64,000 nucleotides of DNA. It comes from Metabacillus halosaccharovorans (GTDB lineage Bacteria > Bacillota > Bacilli > Bacillales > Bacillaceae). The notes below the pieces were generated by a model that was not told the DNA's origin, ran no database searches, and saw only the letters and a program-made list of their open reading frames with translations. Every line of letters starts with the position of its first letter. Within the stretch, counting starts at the first letter, position 1. Location: positions 372,001 to 436,000 of the forward strand of contig NZ_KV917372.1 in NCBI RefSeq assembly GCF_002019635.1. Direction: 5' to 3'. Positions 8,031-16,008 of this stretch are shown here, piece after piece. A program made the translations under genes and the position numbers.

Positions 8031-9028
8031 GGTTATTTTTCAAACAGCATTCCTTATTACTTGCCGTACAAACAGTTCAATTGGCTGTTATCCTTTCGAT
8101 CTTTTGGCTTGACGGATTTCATGATCTTAAGCTGTTCTTTTATTCTGCCTTTCTGAGCTTTTTCATCCTAGCTATTTATCTTGTCTATCATTATATAAGT
8201 CACCGCAAGCTTTACGATCGACTAAAAACACCACTTACAAGACTGGATGACACCTTCCAGTTAACAGATAGAGCACCTTTGTCTGTTGCATTTGACAAGG
8301 TGTTACGTGAGCAATATGTTCTTTATCAGAGTCAGCTGGAGTTCATTGAAAAGCAGCAGGAAGAGCACCGAAAGTTTATGGATCAATGGGTTCACCAGAT
8401 GAAAACACCATTATCAGTAATTGAGTTAACAGCTCAAAATTTAGATGAACCTGACTCATCAAGCATTCGTGAAGAAACAGACCGCATGAAAACAGGATTG
8501 AATACTGTTCTTTATATGGCACGCTTTAAAACAATTGAACAAGATTTTCATATTAAACATGTAGAGTTATCAAAAGTTGTACAAGAGGTAAATGGAGAAA
8601 ATAAGCGATTTTATATTCGGAATCAAGTTTACCCAAAGTTAGTTATTGAAAGAGAAGGGATAACAGTTGAAACAGATGAAAAGTGGCTGTTTTTTATTCT
8701 ATCACAGCTCTTTAATAATGCAGTTAAATATTCTGCAGGAAAAAGTAATTCAATCGTGATTTCCATTTATGAAAAAGAAAAGGAAGCTGTTCTTGAAATA
8801 AAAGACTTTGGAATTGGGATCCCTGATACAGATAAGCTTCGAATCTATCACCCATTTTTCACAGGAGAAAATGGTCGGAAATATCGTGAATCAACAGGAA
8901 TGGGTTTATATTTAGTTAAAGAAACATTAAATCATCTAGGTCATCGATTGGAAATGGAATCAAAAGTAGGAATTGGAACAACTTTTCGAATTATTTTCTC
9001 AGAAACACAAAACCTTACAACACTGTAA
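8027..9028 (+). CDS. BceS-like intramembrane-sensing histidine kinase
   Basis: A 333-residue kinase with two N-terminal membrane helices (about residues 11-29 and 34-56) joined by a very short loop, so there is no extracellular sensor domain. The dimerisation/phosphorylation site is WVHQMKTPLSVIEL (His ~ residue 123), followed by HATPase motifs FFILSQLFNNAVKYSA (N box), LEIKDFGIGIP (G1) and STGMGLYLVK (G2). In Bce systems such a kinase does not sense the antibiotic itself but is switched by the transporter BceAB. It overlaps the response regulator by four bases. Its stop codon is inside the operator of the transporter genes. Confidence 0.9.
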   Translation: MRLFFKQHSLLLAVQTVQLAVILSIFWLDGFHDLKLFFYSAFLSFFILAIYLVYHYISHRKLYDRLKTPLTRLDDTFQLTDRAPLSVAFDKVLREQYVLYQSQLEFIEKQQEEHRKFMDQWVHQMKTPLSVIELTAQNLDEPDSSSIREETDRMKTGLNTVLYMARFKTIEQDFHIKHVELSKVVQEVNGENKRFYIRNQVYPKLVIEREGITVETDEKWLFFILSQLFNNAVKYSAGKSNSIVISIYEKEKEAVLEIKDFGIGIPDTDKLRIYHPFFTGENGRKYRESTGMGLYLVKETLNHLGHRLEMESKVGIGTTFRIIFSETQNLTTL

Positions 9029-9030
9029 GG
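9013..9030 (+). promoter_or_regulatory. BceR-type binding box upstream of the ABC transporter
   Basis: CCTTACA-ACAC-TGTAAGG, a perfect inverted repeat containing the TTACA-N4-TGTAA core (9015-9028) that Bce-type regulators bind. It overlaps the kinase stop codon. A good -10 element TATACT lies at 9074-9079, placing the box upstream of the -35 region as expected for activation. Confidence 0.8.
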
Positions 9031-9115
9031 AAAGTGAAAGAGTAATCGATAGTTTAAGAAAATATGTGCGCGTTATACTAATCACAGATCAGATAACGTG
9101 AAAGGAGATCTTGTG

Positions 9116-9880
9116 ATGCTGGAAGTTAAAAACGCAAGTAAAATTTATGAAGGAAAAATTGCCTTCAAGGCATTAAGCGATATTCAATTATCGATTGGAT
9201 CAGGTGAATTCGTTGGAATAATGGGTCCATCCGGAAGTGGAAAAACAACTCTGCTAAATATGATCGCAACAATTGATGAACCAACAACAGGTGAAATATT
9301 AATAAACGGGCAAAACCCTCATCTACTGAAAAAGGAAGATCTAGCGAAATTTCGAAGACGAGAACTAGGCTTTGTCTTTCAGGATTTCAATTTACTTCAT
9401 ACATTAACTGTAGAAGAAAATATTGTCCTGCCATTAACCCTTGATGGCAAAAAGGTAAAAGAGATGAAAGAAAAAGCGAATACGATTGCTGAAAAATTAG
9501 GGATATCACAAATTATGAAAAAACGCACCTATGAAATTTCAGGTGGTCAAGCGCAAAGGGCGGCTGTTGCTAGAGCAATGATTCATGTTCCGAAGCTGCT
9601 GCTTGCAGATGAACCAACAGGTAATCTGGATTCCAAATCATCTAAAGATGTTATGCAAATGTTAGAATCCATTAACCAGACAGAACGCACAACAATGTTA
9701 CTCGTAACACATGATCCGCAAGCTGCTAGCTATTGCAACCGTGTTATTTTTATTCGTGACGGACATTTTTATTCAGAGATTCATCGGGGAAATAATCGAC
9801 AAGCTTTCTTCCAAAAAATAATTGATACACTTTCGTTACTGGGAGGGGATGGAAATGACCTTTCGCAGATTCGCGTTTAA
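9116..9880 (+). CDS. BceA-like ABC transporter ATP-binding protein
   Basis: About 254 residues from ATG 9116 (alternative GTG 9113), placed by AAAGGAGA at 9101-9108. It has Walker A GPSGSGKTT, Q loop FQDFNLLHTLTVEEN, the ABC signature ISGGQAQRAAVARAM, Walker B LLLADEPTGNLD and the H-loop His in LLVTHDP, all typical of the MacB/LolD/BceA class. With the large FtsX-type permease downstream it should form the transporter that frees lipid II-cycle intermediates from peptide antibiotics and signals to the BceS-like kinase. Its 3' end overlaps the permease gene by 26 bases. Confidence 0.92.
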   Translation: MLEVKNASKIYEGKIAFKALSDIQLSIGSGEFVGIMGPSGSGKTTLLNMIATIDEPTTGEILINGQNPHLLKKEDLAKFRRRELGFVFQDFNLLHTLTVEENIVLPLTLDGKKVKEMKEKANTIAEKLGISQIMKKRTYEISGGQAQRAAVARAMIHVPKLLLADEPTGNLDSKSSKDVMQMLESINQTERTTMLLVTHDPQAASYCNRVIFIRDGHFYSEIHRGNNRQAFFQKIIDTLSLLGGDGNDLSQIRV

Positions 9881-11720
9881 TAACGTTTTCCGTAATAAAC
9901 GGTTATATGCTGCCTACTTCCTAAGTAGCATGTTTACCGTAATGGTTTTTTTTACATTTGCCATTTTTGCATTCCACCCAACGTTAAGCGGAGGTGAAAT
10001 GAATACGTATGTAAAAACTGGCATGTACATTGCTGCTGGGATCATCTATGTTTTCTCTTTTTTCTTTATCATGTATTCAATGAGTTCATTCTTAAATACA
10101 CGAAAAAAAGAATTTGGTTTATTAATGACGCAAGGAATGTCGGTAAGACAAATACGACTTATGGTGTTTCTCGAGAACATGGTCATTGGTTTTTTCGCCA
10201 CGATTAGCGGCATACTCTTTGGATTAGTTTTTGCTAAAGTGATTTTGATGATTGCTGAGAATGTACTTGTTATTGAAGAAGGCCTTAACTTTTATTTTCC
10301 AATGATGGCCATTCTTGCAACATTTGTATCGTTTATCATCCTATTCTTCTTTATTTCTTTATTCGTCTCATATATTCTACGCAGTAGAAAACTGATCGAC
10401 TTAATTAAAGGAAATAAGAAATCGAAAGGTGAACCGAAAGCTAATATATTCCTAACAATTATTGCATGTGTTTTGATAGGAATTGGATATGTTGTTGCAT
10501 TAATGGTGGAGGGATTGCAAGTTGTAGCCGCTTTGTTACCAGTTGTTATCGTGGTTATTATAGGAACTTATTTACTATTTACCCAATTAAGTGTTTATAT
10601 TATCCGTAAATTTAAAAACAAAAATAATGTCTTTTGGCGTAAAACGAATATGATTTTATTATCCGACCTTTCGTTTCGTATGAAAGATAATGCCCGAACC
10701 TTTTTCTTGGTCGCAATTGTTTCGACGGTTGCATTTAGTGCAATTGGCTCACTTTACGGTTTTCAAAGTATTCTTACTTCTACGTTTAAAAATACCAATC
10801 CTACGACATTTTCGTATCGGGTAGTAGACGATAATGAAAAACGGGATGTGTCGTTGATTAACAAAACGATTAGTCAAAGAAATATGGAAGCGAATCATGA
10901 AGAAATAATGCTACGCTATTATGAAGTAGGGGAAGATATTAATCTTATTGCAAGTGAATCTGAGTTCAATCGTTTTGCGACCTTGATCGGAGAAGAAACG
11001 ATTGAGATCAATAAAGATCAGATAAAGGTTGTGGAATTTACAGATTCCACATATGGACAAACAGATGAGTTATTAAAGCAATCCATCAAACTAAAATCAG
11101 GTGAAACCTTAAAACCTAAGGAAGTGATATATTCACGAGCACTGCCTGATACTGACTCCTACTATGTTATGTCAGATGAAAACTATGAAGAATTACAAGC
11201 TACTCTTTCTTGGGAAGAGAAGTATCATGCCTGGCAGGTAACAAAAGGTGAAGAAAACATATTAGAAGCTTCTAAAACATTAGCAGAAACAATGCAACGT
11301 TATCAATTCACTGCTGTCGAGTACGAAATCTATGAAATTAATAAAGCTTTTGGACTTGTAATGTTTGTCGGACTGTTTATTGGAATTGTCTTTTTCGTCT
11401 CTGCGGGCAGCTTCCTGTATTTCCGTCTTTATGCTGACTTAGATGAAGACAAACAAAAGTTCAAAGCCATTTCAAAAATAGGCTTAACTGAAAAAGAATT
11501 AAAGAATGTCCTGACTAGGCAAACGGCGATCCTTTTCTTCGCACCAATAGTTGTCGCACTCATTCATGGAGCTGTTGCACTTACCGCATTGTCAAACATG
11601 TTTTATTTTAATCTTGTGAAACAGTCTGTGACGGTATTAGGTGTATTCTTAGCGATACAAATTGTATACTTTTTCATTGTTCGATTTTTTTATACGAAAC
11701 AGGTTAAAAGCGTGCTTTGA
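9855..11720 (+). CDS. BceB-like FtsX-family permease
   Basis: About 621 residues from ATG 9855, set by GGGAGGGG at 9841-9848; ATG 9849 is too close. The profile is that of BceB: one N-terminal helix, several helices to residue ~295, a large extracellular domain of roughly 200 residues (about 300-495), and three C-terminal helices with the FtsX segment. The extracellular domain defines which peptide antibiotic is recognised in this family, but it is poorly conserved and gives no ligand here. It is followed by a terminator, ending the four-gene module. Confidence 0.9.
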   Translation: MTFRRFAFNNVFRNKRLYAAYFLSSMFTVMVFFTFAIFAFHPTLSGGEMNTYVKTGMYIAAGIIYVFSFFFIMYSMSSFLNTRKKEFGLLMTQGMSVRQIRLMVFLENMVIGFFATISGILFGLVFAKVILMIAENVLVIEEGLNFYFPMMAILATFVSFIILFFFISLFVSYILRSRKLIDLIKGNKKSKGEPKANIFLTIIACVLIGIGYVVALMVEGLQVVAALLPVVIVVIIGTYLLFTQLSVYIIRKFKNKNNVFWRKTNMILLSDLSFRMKDNARTFFLVAIVSTVAFSAIGSLYGFQSILTSTFKNTNPTTFSYRVVDDNEKRDVSLINKTISQRNMEANHEEIMLRYYEVGEDINLIASESEFNRFATLIGEETIEINKDQIKVVEFTDSTYGQTDELLKQSIKLKSGETLKPKEVIYSRALPDTDSYYVMSDENYEELQATLSWEEKYHAWQVTKGEENILEASKTLAETMQRYQFTAVEYEIYEINKAFGLVMFVGLFIGIVFFVSAGSFLYFRLYADLDEDKQKFKAISKIGLTEKELKNVLTRQTAILFFAPIVVALIHGAVALTALSNMFYFNLVKQSVTVLGVFLAIQIVYFFIVRFFYTKQVKSVL

Positions 11721-11733
11721 TAAGGCTTTTTTT

Positions 11734-11768
11734 GAAACTTCTCGGATTAAAGAGGAGTTTCATTTTTT
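11734..11768 (+). terminator. Terminator of the Bce-type module
   Basis: GAAACTTCTC (11734-11743) pairs with GAGGAGTTTC (11752-11761) through one T-G wobble, 8-base loop, then seven T. Confidence 0.88.
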
Positions 11769-11798
11769 TATCTTCAAAGAATTATTTCCATTATTTTG

Positions 11799-11827
11799 TT
11801 GAAATGAATGAGAATTTCCATTATGAT
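11799..11827 (+). promoter_or_regulatory. Sigma-A promoter of padR operon
   Basis: TTGAAA (11799-11804), exactly 17 bases, TATGAT (11822-11827). A near-consensus promoter; transcription would start inside the palindrome that follows. Confidence 0.7.
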
Positions 11828-11831
11828 AATC

Positions 11832-11860
11832 TTAGCTACTTTGCAATGCAATATAGCTAA
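11832..11860 (+). promoter_or_regulatory. Candidate PadR operator overlapping the transcription start
   Basis: A 29-base inverted repeat with 12 of 14 pairs matching: outer arms TTAGCTA / TAGCTAA, inner arms TTTGCA / TGCAA. It begins five bases after the -10 element, the position expected for autorepression. Confidence 0.55.
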
Positions 11861-11873
11861 CTTTTTAGTCTGG

Positions 11874-11892
11874 TATCTTGTAAAACAAGATA
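11874..11892 (+). promoter_or_regulatory. Second palindrome just before the padR ribosome binding site
   Basis: TATCTTGT-AAA-ACAAGATA, a perfect 8-bp inverted repeat that ends where the ribosome binding site begins. It may be a second operator or an mRNA hairpin limiting translation. Confidence 0.5.
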
Positions 11893-11905
11893 GTGAGGTG
11901 ATGTG

Positions 11906-12238
11906 ATGTCAATACGAAGTCAATTATTAAAAGGAGTTCTAGATGCGTGTGTGATGGCTATTGTAAAAAATCAAGCTGTATATGGGTATGAGCTATCTCA
12001 AAAATTACAACATGCGGGATTGCCTGATATTAGTGAAGGGACAATTTATCCGGTGTTACTTCGGCTTCAGAAAAACGGATGTATACGAAGTGAAATGAAA
12101 AAATCTCCGTCAGGGCCTAATCGGAAATATTATTTTTTAACCGAAGAAGGAGAAGAGGAATTGGAACGGATTTCAAATGAATGGTCACTTATAACCAATT
12201 CAGTTAACAATTTATTAAATAGAGGTGAAAAAGAATGA
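11906..12238 (+). CDS. PadR-family transcriptional regulator
   Basis: A 110-residue winged-helix repressor; start ATG 11906 with GTGAGGTGA upstream (GTG 11903 is an alternative). Typical PadR features are LLKGVLDACVMAIVKNQAVYGYELSQKL, EGTIYPVLLRLQKNGCI and SPSGPNRKYYFLTEEGEEEL. PadR proteins of this short class repress promoters of membrane or efflux genes, and ligands such as drugs or phenolics release them. It overlaps the next gene by four bases (ATGA). Two palindromes in its promoter suggest autoregulation. Confidence 0.9.
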   Translation: MSIRSQLLKGVLDACVMAIVKNQAVYGYELSQKLQHAGLPDISEGTIYPVLLRLQKNGCIRSEMKKSPSGPNRKYYFLTEEGEEELERISNEWSLITNSVNNLLNRGEKE

Positions 12239-12930
12239 GAAGTGCAAAACAGTTAATTCATGAAAACAATGAAAAACGTGAGTTATTGACCGCTGAGAAT
12301 AAACAGCTTTATGAAGATTTTTTGATCTATATGCGAACAGAATTACGAATAGCCGAATATGAAAGTGAGGAACTCCTAATGGATATTTTAGATCATCTAT
12401 TAGAAGCCCAGGAAAATGGAAAAGATGCAACAACCTTGTTCGGCTCAAAACCAAAAGAATATGCAGAAGAACTAATAGCATCACTCCCTGAAGAAAAGAA
12501 ACGCTATGTTTTTCCTTTTGTTATTTCACAAGTTTTCAATTTGCTCGGTTTGTTTTGCTTCATTTATGGGCTCGGACAACTAATTTTACCTTATTTTATA
12601 GAAATACCCCAAAGTATATCGCTTGGAAATAGTATAGGGCTTATCATGATCATATTGGCCATGACATATTTCGGCATCATTGTATTTTTTAAACTAATTC
12701 GCTCAACACTTTTCACACAAAATAAAAAGCAAACCCGGCATACAATGTGGAAAGCAGGCTTATTAGGTGGTGGATCATTTGCAATCATCATGCTTTTGAC
12801 CTGGATCCTTCCGGACTTTGGCCCTGAGGTTAAGGTAGAGTGGTGGCTGTATTTCATCATTGGATTCATTTTGGTCGTGTTAAGTAAATTCACAGGTCTA
12901 GTAAATTCACAAACTCGTTTTGTTAATTGA
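12235..12930 (+). CDS. DUF1129-type membrane protein, PadR partner
   Basis: A 231-residue protein: soluble helical N-terminal region (1-95) rich in Glu/Lys with SEELLMDILDHLLEAQENGKDA, then four predicted membrane helices (about 98-118, 128-150, 172-190 and 200-220). The N-terminal part resembles the HAAS/DUF1129 helical domain found next to PadR repressors. It is translationally coupled to padR. PadR plus such a membrane protein form a recurring Bacillus two-gene unit whose physiological role is not established. A second unit of the same kind occurs at 45470-46820. Confidence 0.7.
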   Translation: MRSAKQLIHENNEKRELLTAENKQLYEDFLIYMRTELRIAEYESEELLMDILDHLLEAQENGKDATTLFGSKPKEYAEELIASLPEEKKRYVFPFVISQVFNLLGLFCFIYGLGQLILPYFIEIPQSISLGNSIGLIMIILAMTYFGIIVFFKLIRSTLFTQNKKQTRHTMWKAGLLGGGSFAIIMLLTWILPDFGPEVKVEWWLYFIIGFILVVLSKFTGLVNSQTRFVN

Positions 12931-12933
12931 AAA

Positions 12934-12974
12934 AAAAGTGTCTGATACCTAGTAATTAAGCATCAGACACTTTT
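12934..12974. terminator. Bidirectional terminator between convergent genes
   Basis: AAAAGTGTCTGAT (12934-12946) and ATCAGACACTTTT (12962-12974), a perfect 13-bp stem with A and T tracts at both sides, serving the DUF1129 gene and the esterase gene on the other strand. Confidence 0.85.
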
Positions 12975-12979
12975 CTTAG

Positions 12980-14092
12980 TCAACGTTTAACCTGATTAAA
13001 CATCCAATCGATCATTTCTTTGTTGTCATAAGCAGGGACCCATGATCCATGATTATAGCCTAGTTCCGTAGGATATTCTGTGTAAATAGGATTTCCACCA
13101 GCTTCATTGATCGCTTCAATCGCATTTCTCGTGTAGGAAACAGGGATTACAGCATCATCTTCAGCATGAAACGCCCATAGTGGTTTGTCCTTTAATACAT
13201 GGACTTCTTCCGGATTCCCACCACCGGCAATTGGTACCATCGCCGCGAAAAGGTCCGGGTATGCAACATTTAAATTAAATGTTCCGTAACCACCCTGTGA
13301 AAGTCCTGTAGAATACAGTCGATTAGTATCAATATTGTATTCTTGTATGACTTTTTGAAGGATGTTATAAGCTGTTCCTAAATCCTTAGAGAATTCAAAT
13401 ACTCTAGCTAAATCAACAACATTATCTGAATTTCGTGTGATGCCGAAGCCTCCATCATGTTGATTTCTAGCCTGAGGTGCCAGGACAAAGGCAGGGTGTT
13501 TTGCTTGATTTTCTGGTGCTGCCCATATCACCGCACCATCATTTGCCAGCAATTGCTTTTCATTGTCATCACCTCGTTCTCCACCTCCGTGAAGAAATAA
13601 AACGAGTGGATAAGCTACATTTGGATCATAATTTTCTGGGATATATAAACGATATGGCATGTTTTGATATTCAAGTATCAAAAACTGATCGGCTATTTCT
13701 TGTCTATTAACAAAGTCATAAGTCAATGTTACCACCTCACTGCTAATTTTTCCGTAACTTTTGGTAAGGGCATGTTCGTTCACATTTCCGCGCAAAGCAA
13801 AAGCTTTAATCATTACATCTTCATTGACAGTAATAGGAGCTGTATACAATTTGCTTTTTTTCGTAGGTGTACTACCATCTACTGTATAGTAAATTTTAGT
13901 GCCGGGAGTGTTGCTTTTTAATGTTATCTGCTGTTCCTTGTAATACTGGCCTGGTTCATGAGATGAATTAGGTGGTTGGACTTTTCCGTTGTTGTTGCCA
14001 TTACTAGCAAATGCAGGTAAGGTGAATAGCAAGATCAAAGAAAGTGTGAGAAGCAAACTACTTATGAATACCTTTACTTTGTTATTTAACAC
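12980..14092 (-). CDS. Secreted alpha/beta-hydrolase (esterase/peptidase-like) with CHB_HEX_C-type domain
   Basis: About 370 residues; start GTG 14092 because GGAGGGG lies just upstream, leaving out the five codons of a TTG-started frame. A signal peptide occupies residues 1-30 (VKVFISSLLLTLSLILLFTL then PAFA cleavage region). Residues ~40-115 match a chitobiase/beta-hexosaminidase C-terminal-type Ig-like domain (NTPGTKIYYTVDGSTP). The catalytic domain follows: oxyanion region PLVLFLHGGGERG, nucleophile Ser in GLSQGGYG, acid in HAEDDAVIP, His in YNHGSW. Such proteins are extracellular esterases (feruloyl, acetyl) or S9-like peptidases. A cre-like site lies upstream, consistent with carbon control. 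Substrate unknown. Confidence 0.85.
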   Translation of the reverse strand: MLNNKVKVFISSLLLTLSLILLFTLPAFASNGNNNGKVQPPNSSHEPGQYYKEQQITLKSNTPGTKIYYTVDGSTPTKKSKLYTAPITVNEDVMIKAFALRGNVNEHALTKSYGKISSEVVTLTYDFVNRQEIADQFLILEYQNMPYRLYIPENYDPNVAYPLVLFLHGGGERGDDNEKQLLANDGAVIWAAPENQAKHPAFVLAPQARNQHDGGFGITRNSDNVVDLARVFEFSKDLGTAYNILQKVIQEYNIDTNRLYSTGLSQGGYGTFNLNVAYPDLFAAMVPIAGGGNPEEVHVLKDKPLWAFHAEDDAVIPVSYTRNAIEAINEAGGNPIYTEYPTELGYNHGSWVPAYDNKEMIDWMFNQVKR

Positions 14093-14166
14093 ATAAATCC
14101 CCTCCAAGCTCAGTTTAATAAAACAGAAAGTGTGAAAGCAGGTCTCGAAAATTTCAGGAACGATTT

Positions 14167-14180
14167 TGTTAACGCTTACA
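14167..14180. promoter_or_regulatory. cre-like catabolite-control site upstream of the esterase
   Basis: TGTTAACGCTTACA matches the cre consensus TGWAANCGNTNWCA with one mismatch. It lies about 75 bases before the start of the esterase gene. Confidence 0.5.
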
Positions 14181-14334
14181 TACTATTACGAAAAAAATTA
14201 AGCTGTCAATATCAATCTTTTACACTTTCAAATGAAAAAAGTAGATTTTTCCTGTTAAAATAAGGGTCAATCATATAAAAAAATATTTTTGTTTCTATGA
14301 AAATTCAAATTCAAGTTTAGGAGGAGGTTGGGCA

Positions 14335-15738
14335 TTGTCTTACGAAAACTTTAAAGGGCTTTCGATAGAAGATCAATTAGAGTGGTATAAAGCTGCGATT
14401 TATTCGATTCATGATGGAGTACTTGTCATAGATTCAAAAGAAATTGTTCGATTAATTAATCCGGAATATACACGAATTACAGGAGTTAAGCCAAAAGACA
14501 TCATTGGAAAACCACTTCGAGTTGTCCGCCCAAAGGCTCAACTTGCTGAAACCCTTAAAGACGGTAAAGAACGAATCGGTGTTTATCGAAAAGAGGGAAA
14601 TGTAGAATATGTAGTTGATATGGCACCAATTCTTTTACACGATGAAATGATTGGAGCTGTTTCGATTTGTAAAGGATTAACGGAGGTACATACACTTTCA
14701 AAGGAACTGGAGAAAAATAAGCAAAAACTATCACAATTGAAAGAGAAGATGGGGACTTTATATCAAGCGAAATACACATTTGAACAGATTATCGGTACTG
14801 ATGGTGGCCTGAAAGATGCTGCTTACTTAGGAAAAAAAGCGGCGAGCTCAAACTTACCGGTTTTAATTGTTGGTGAGAGTGGAACAGGAAAAGAACTCTT
14901 TGCTCAAGCTATACATAATGCCAGTCCGCGTGCTGATCGCCCGTTTATTCCAGTGAACTGTGCCTCGATTCCTGCTTCACTAATTGAAAGTGAGTTATTT
15001 GGATATGCGGAAGGTACCTTTACAAGTGCGAAAAAAGGTGGAAAGCTGGGACTTTTTGAAATCGCCAACTCCGGAACAATCTTTTTAGATGAAATAGGAG
15101 AATTATCATACGATTTACAGGCAAAGCTTCTTCGCGTTTTACAGGAAAATACACTTCGGCGTGTAGGGGAAGCGGGTGAAAGGCAAATTGATGTCCGTGT
15201 AATTGCTGCGACCAATCGTGACCTTCACCAACTGATCGAGAAAAAACGTTTTCGTGAAGACTTGTATTATCGGCTAAATGTCTTACACCTTGAGATCCTT
15301 CCACTTCGAAAGAGAAAGCAGGATATTCCCGATATTGTTGATTATATTTTAAATAAACATGCCATCCATTCTGAAAAAGAACAATCTTATGAGTTACATG
15401 AGTCAACTCTTGCTATTTTTCAAGCATATGATTGGGTAGGAAACGTTCGCGAATTAAAAAATACAATTGATTTTGCTGTTTGTATGACAGATACAAACGT
15501 AATTTTACCAGAGCATTTACCAAGTAATTTCCATAGTAGTACGATATATAAATCAAATAAGCAGACAAGTTATTTGTTAAAACAGGCTGTTGAAGAGACT
15601 GAACGAAACGTAATCATAGAGGTGTTGAAAAAACATGGATCAGAACTCGACGATAAGAAAAAAGCTGCCAAAGTATTAGGAGTGTCTTTAGCTACTCTTT
15701 ATAACATAATGAAAAAATATCATATAGGTGATTTCTAA
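14335..15738 (+). CDS. Sigma-54-dependent activator with PAS sensor domain
   Basis: A 467-residue enhancer-binding protein starting at TTG 14335 after AGGAGGAGG. Residues ~12-120 are a PAS domain (YSIHDGVLVIDSKEIVRLINPEYTRITG region), a short coiled coil follows (~118-145), then an AAA+ domain with Walker A GESGTGKE, Walker B TIFLDEIGE and arginine fingers near REDLYYRLNV, and a Fis-type helix-turn-helix at the C-terminus (KKAAKVLGVSLATLYNIMKKY). The sigma-54 contact loop reads GTFTSA instead of the usual GAFTGA. Downstream are three palindromes and a -24/-12 promoter, so it should activate the AtuA/CitMHS operon in response to a small molecule bound by PAS. Confidence 0.92.
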   Translation: MSYENFKGLSIEDQLEWYKAAIYSIHDGVLVIDSKEIVRLINPEYTRITGVKPKDIIGKPLRVVRPKAQLAETLKDGKERIGVYRKEGNVEYVVDMAPILLHDEMIGAVSICKGLTEVHTLSKELEKNKQKLSQLKEKMGTLYQAKYTFEQIIGTDGGLKDAAYLGKKAASSNLPVLIVGESGTGKELFAQAIHNASPRADRPFIPVNCASIPASLIESELFGYAEGTFTSAKKGGKLGLFEIANSGTIFLDEIGELSYDLQAKLLRVLQENTLRRVGEAGERQIDVRVIAATNRDLHQLIEKKRFREDLYYRLNVLHLEILPLRKRKQDIPDIVDYILNKHAIHSEKEQSYELHESTLAIFQAYDWVGNVRELKNTIDFAVCMTDTNVILPEHLPSNFHSSTIYKSNKQTSYLLKQAVEETERNVIIEVLKKHGSELDDKKKAAKVLGVSLATLYNIMKKYHIGDF

Positions 15739-15750
15739 TAAATTAGAAAT
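15731..15750 (+). promoter_or_regulatory. Activator palindrome 1 (UAS)
   Basis: ATTTCTAATAAATTAGAAAT: 9-bp arms around AA, containing the TAA stop codon of the sigma-54 activator. Same arm sequence as the palindrome at 15832-15853. Confidence 0.75.
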
Positions 15751-15758
15751 GAGGATAC

Positions 15759-15782
15759 TGTATTCTAAAATTTTAGAATACA
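15759..15782 (+). promoter_or_regulatory. Activator palindrome 2 (UAS)
   Basis: A perfect 24-bp palindrome with core TATTCTAAAATTTTAGAATA at 15761-15780. Its centre is 30 bases (about three helical turns) from that of palindrome 1. Confidence 0.75.
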
Positions 15783-15831
15783 AGGAAAAATCTATACTAA
15801 ATTAACAAAAAAGAAGTTTTACATTTGTTAT

Positions 15832-15853
15832 GATTTCTAAAAAATTAGAAATC
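15832..15853 (+). promoter_or_regulatory. Activator palindrome 3 (UAS)
   Basis: GATTTCTAA-AAAA-TTAGAAATC, 9-bp arms. Its centre is 72 bases (about seven turns) after palindrome 2 and about 50 bases before the -24 element, so all three sites face the same side of the helix. Confidence 0.75.
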
Positions 15854-15860
15854 TTTTTAT

Positions 15861-15887
15861 AAAACGCTTACAATTAGGCGTTTTTTA
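15861..15887 (+). terminator. Terminator of the sigma-54 activator gene
   Basis: AAAACGC (15861-15867) pairs with GCGTTTT (15878-15884), 10-base loop and T tract, ending just before the -24 element. Confidence 0.6.
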
Positions 15888-15890
15888 TTT

Positions 15891-15906
15891 TGGCATAAAA
15901 GTTGCA
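15891..15906 (+). promoter_or_regulatory. Sigma-54 (-24/-12) promoter
   Basis: TGGCAT-AAAAG-TTGCA: near-exact match to TGGCAC-N5-TTGCA with the invariant GG/GC spacing. It lies 102 bases before the AtuA start. Confidence 0.88.
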
Positions 15907-16008
15907 TTACTTATTATGGAAGAAGGGAAGATTGTTACAACGTATATTAAGAACAGTAGGAAGTTGTGCGGTAACAAATACCGTTTAGTCATATGAGAGG
16001 TGAGAGAT

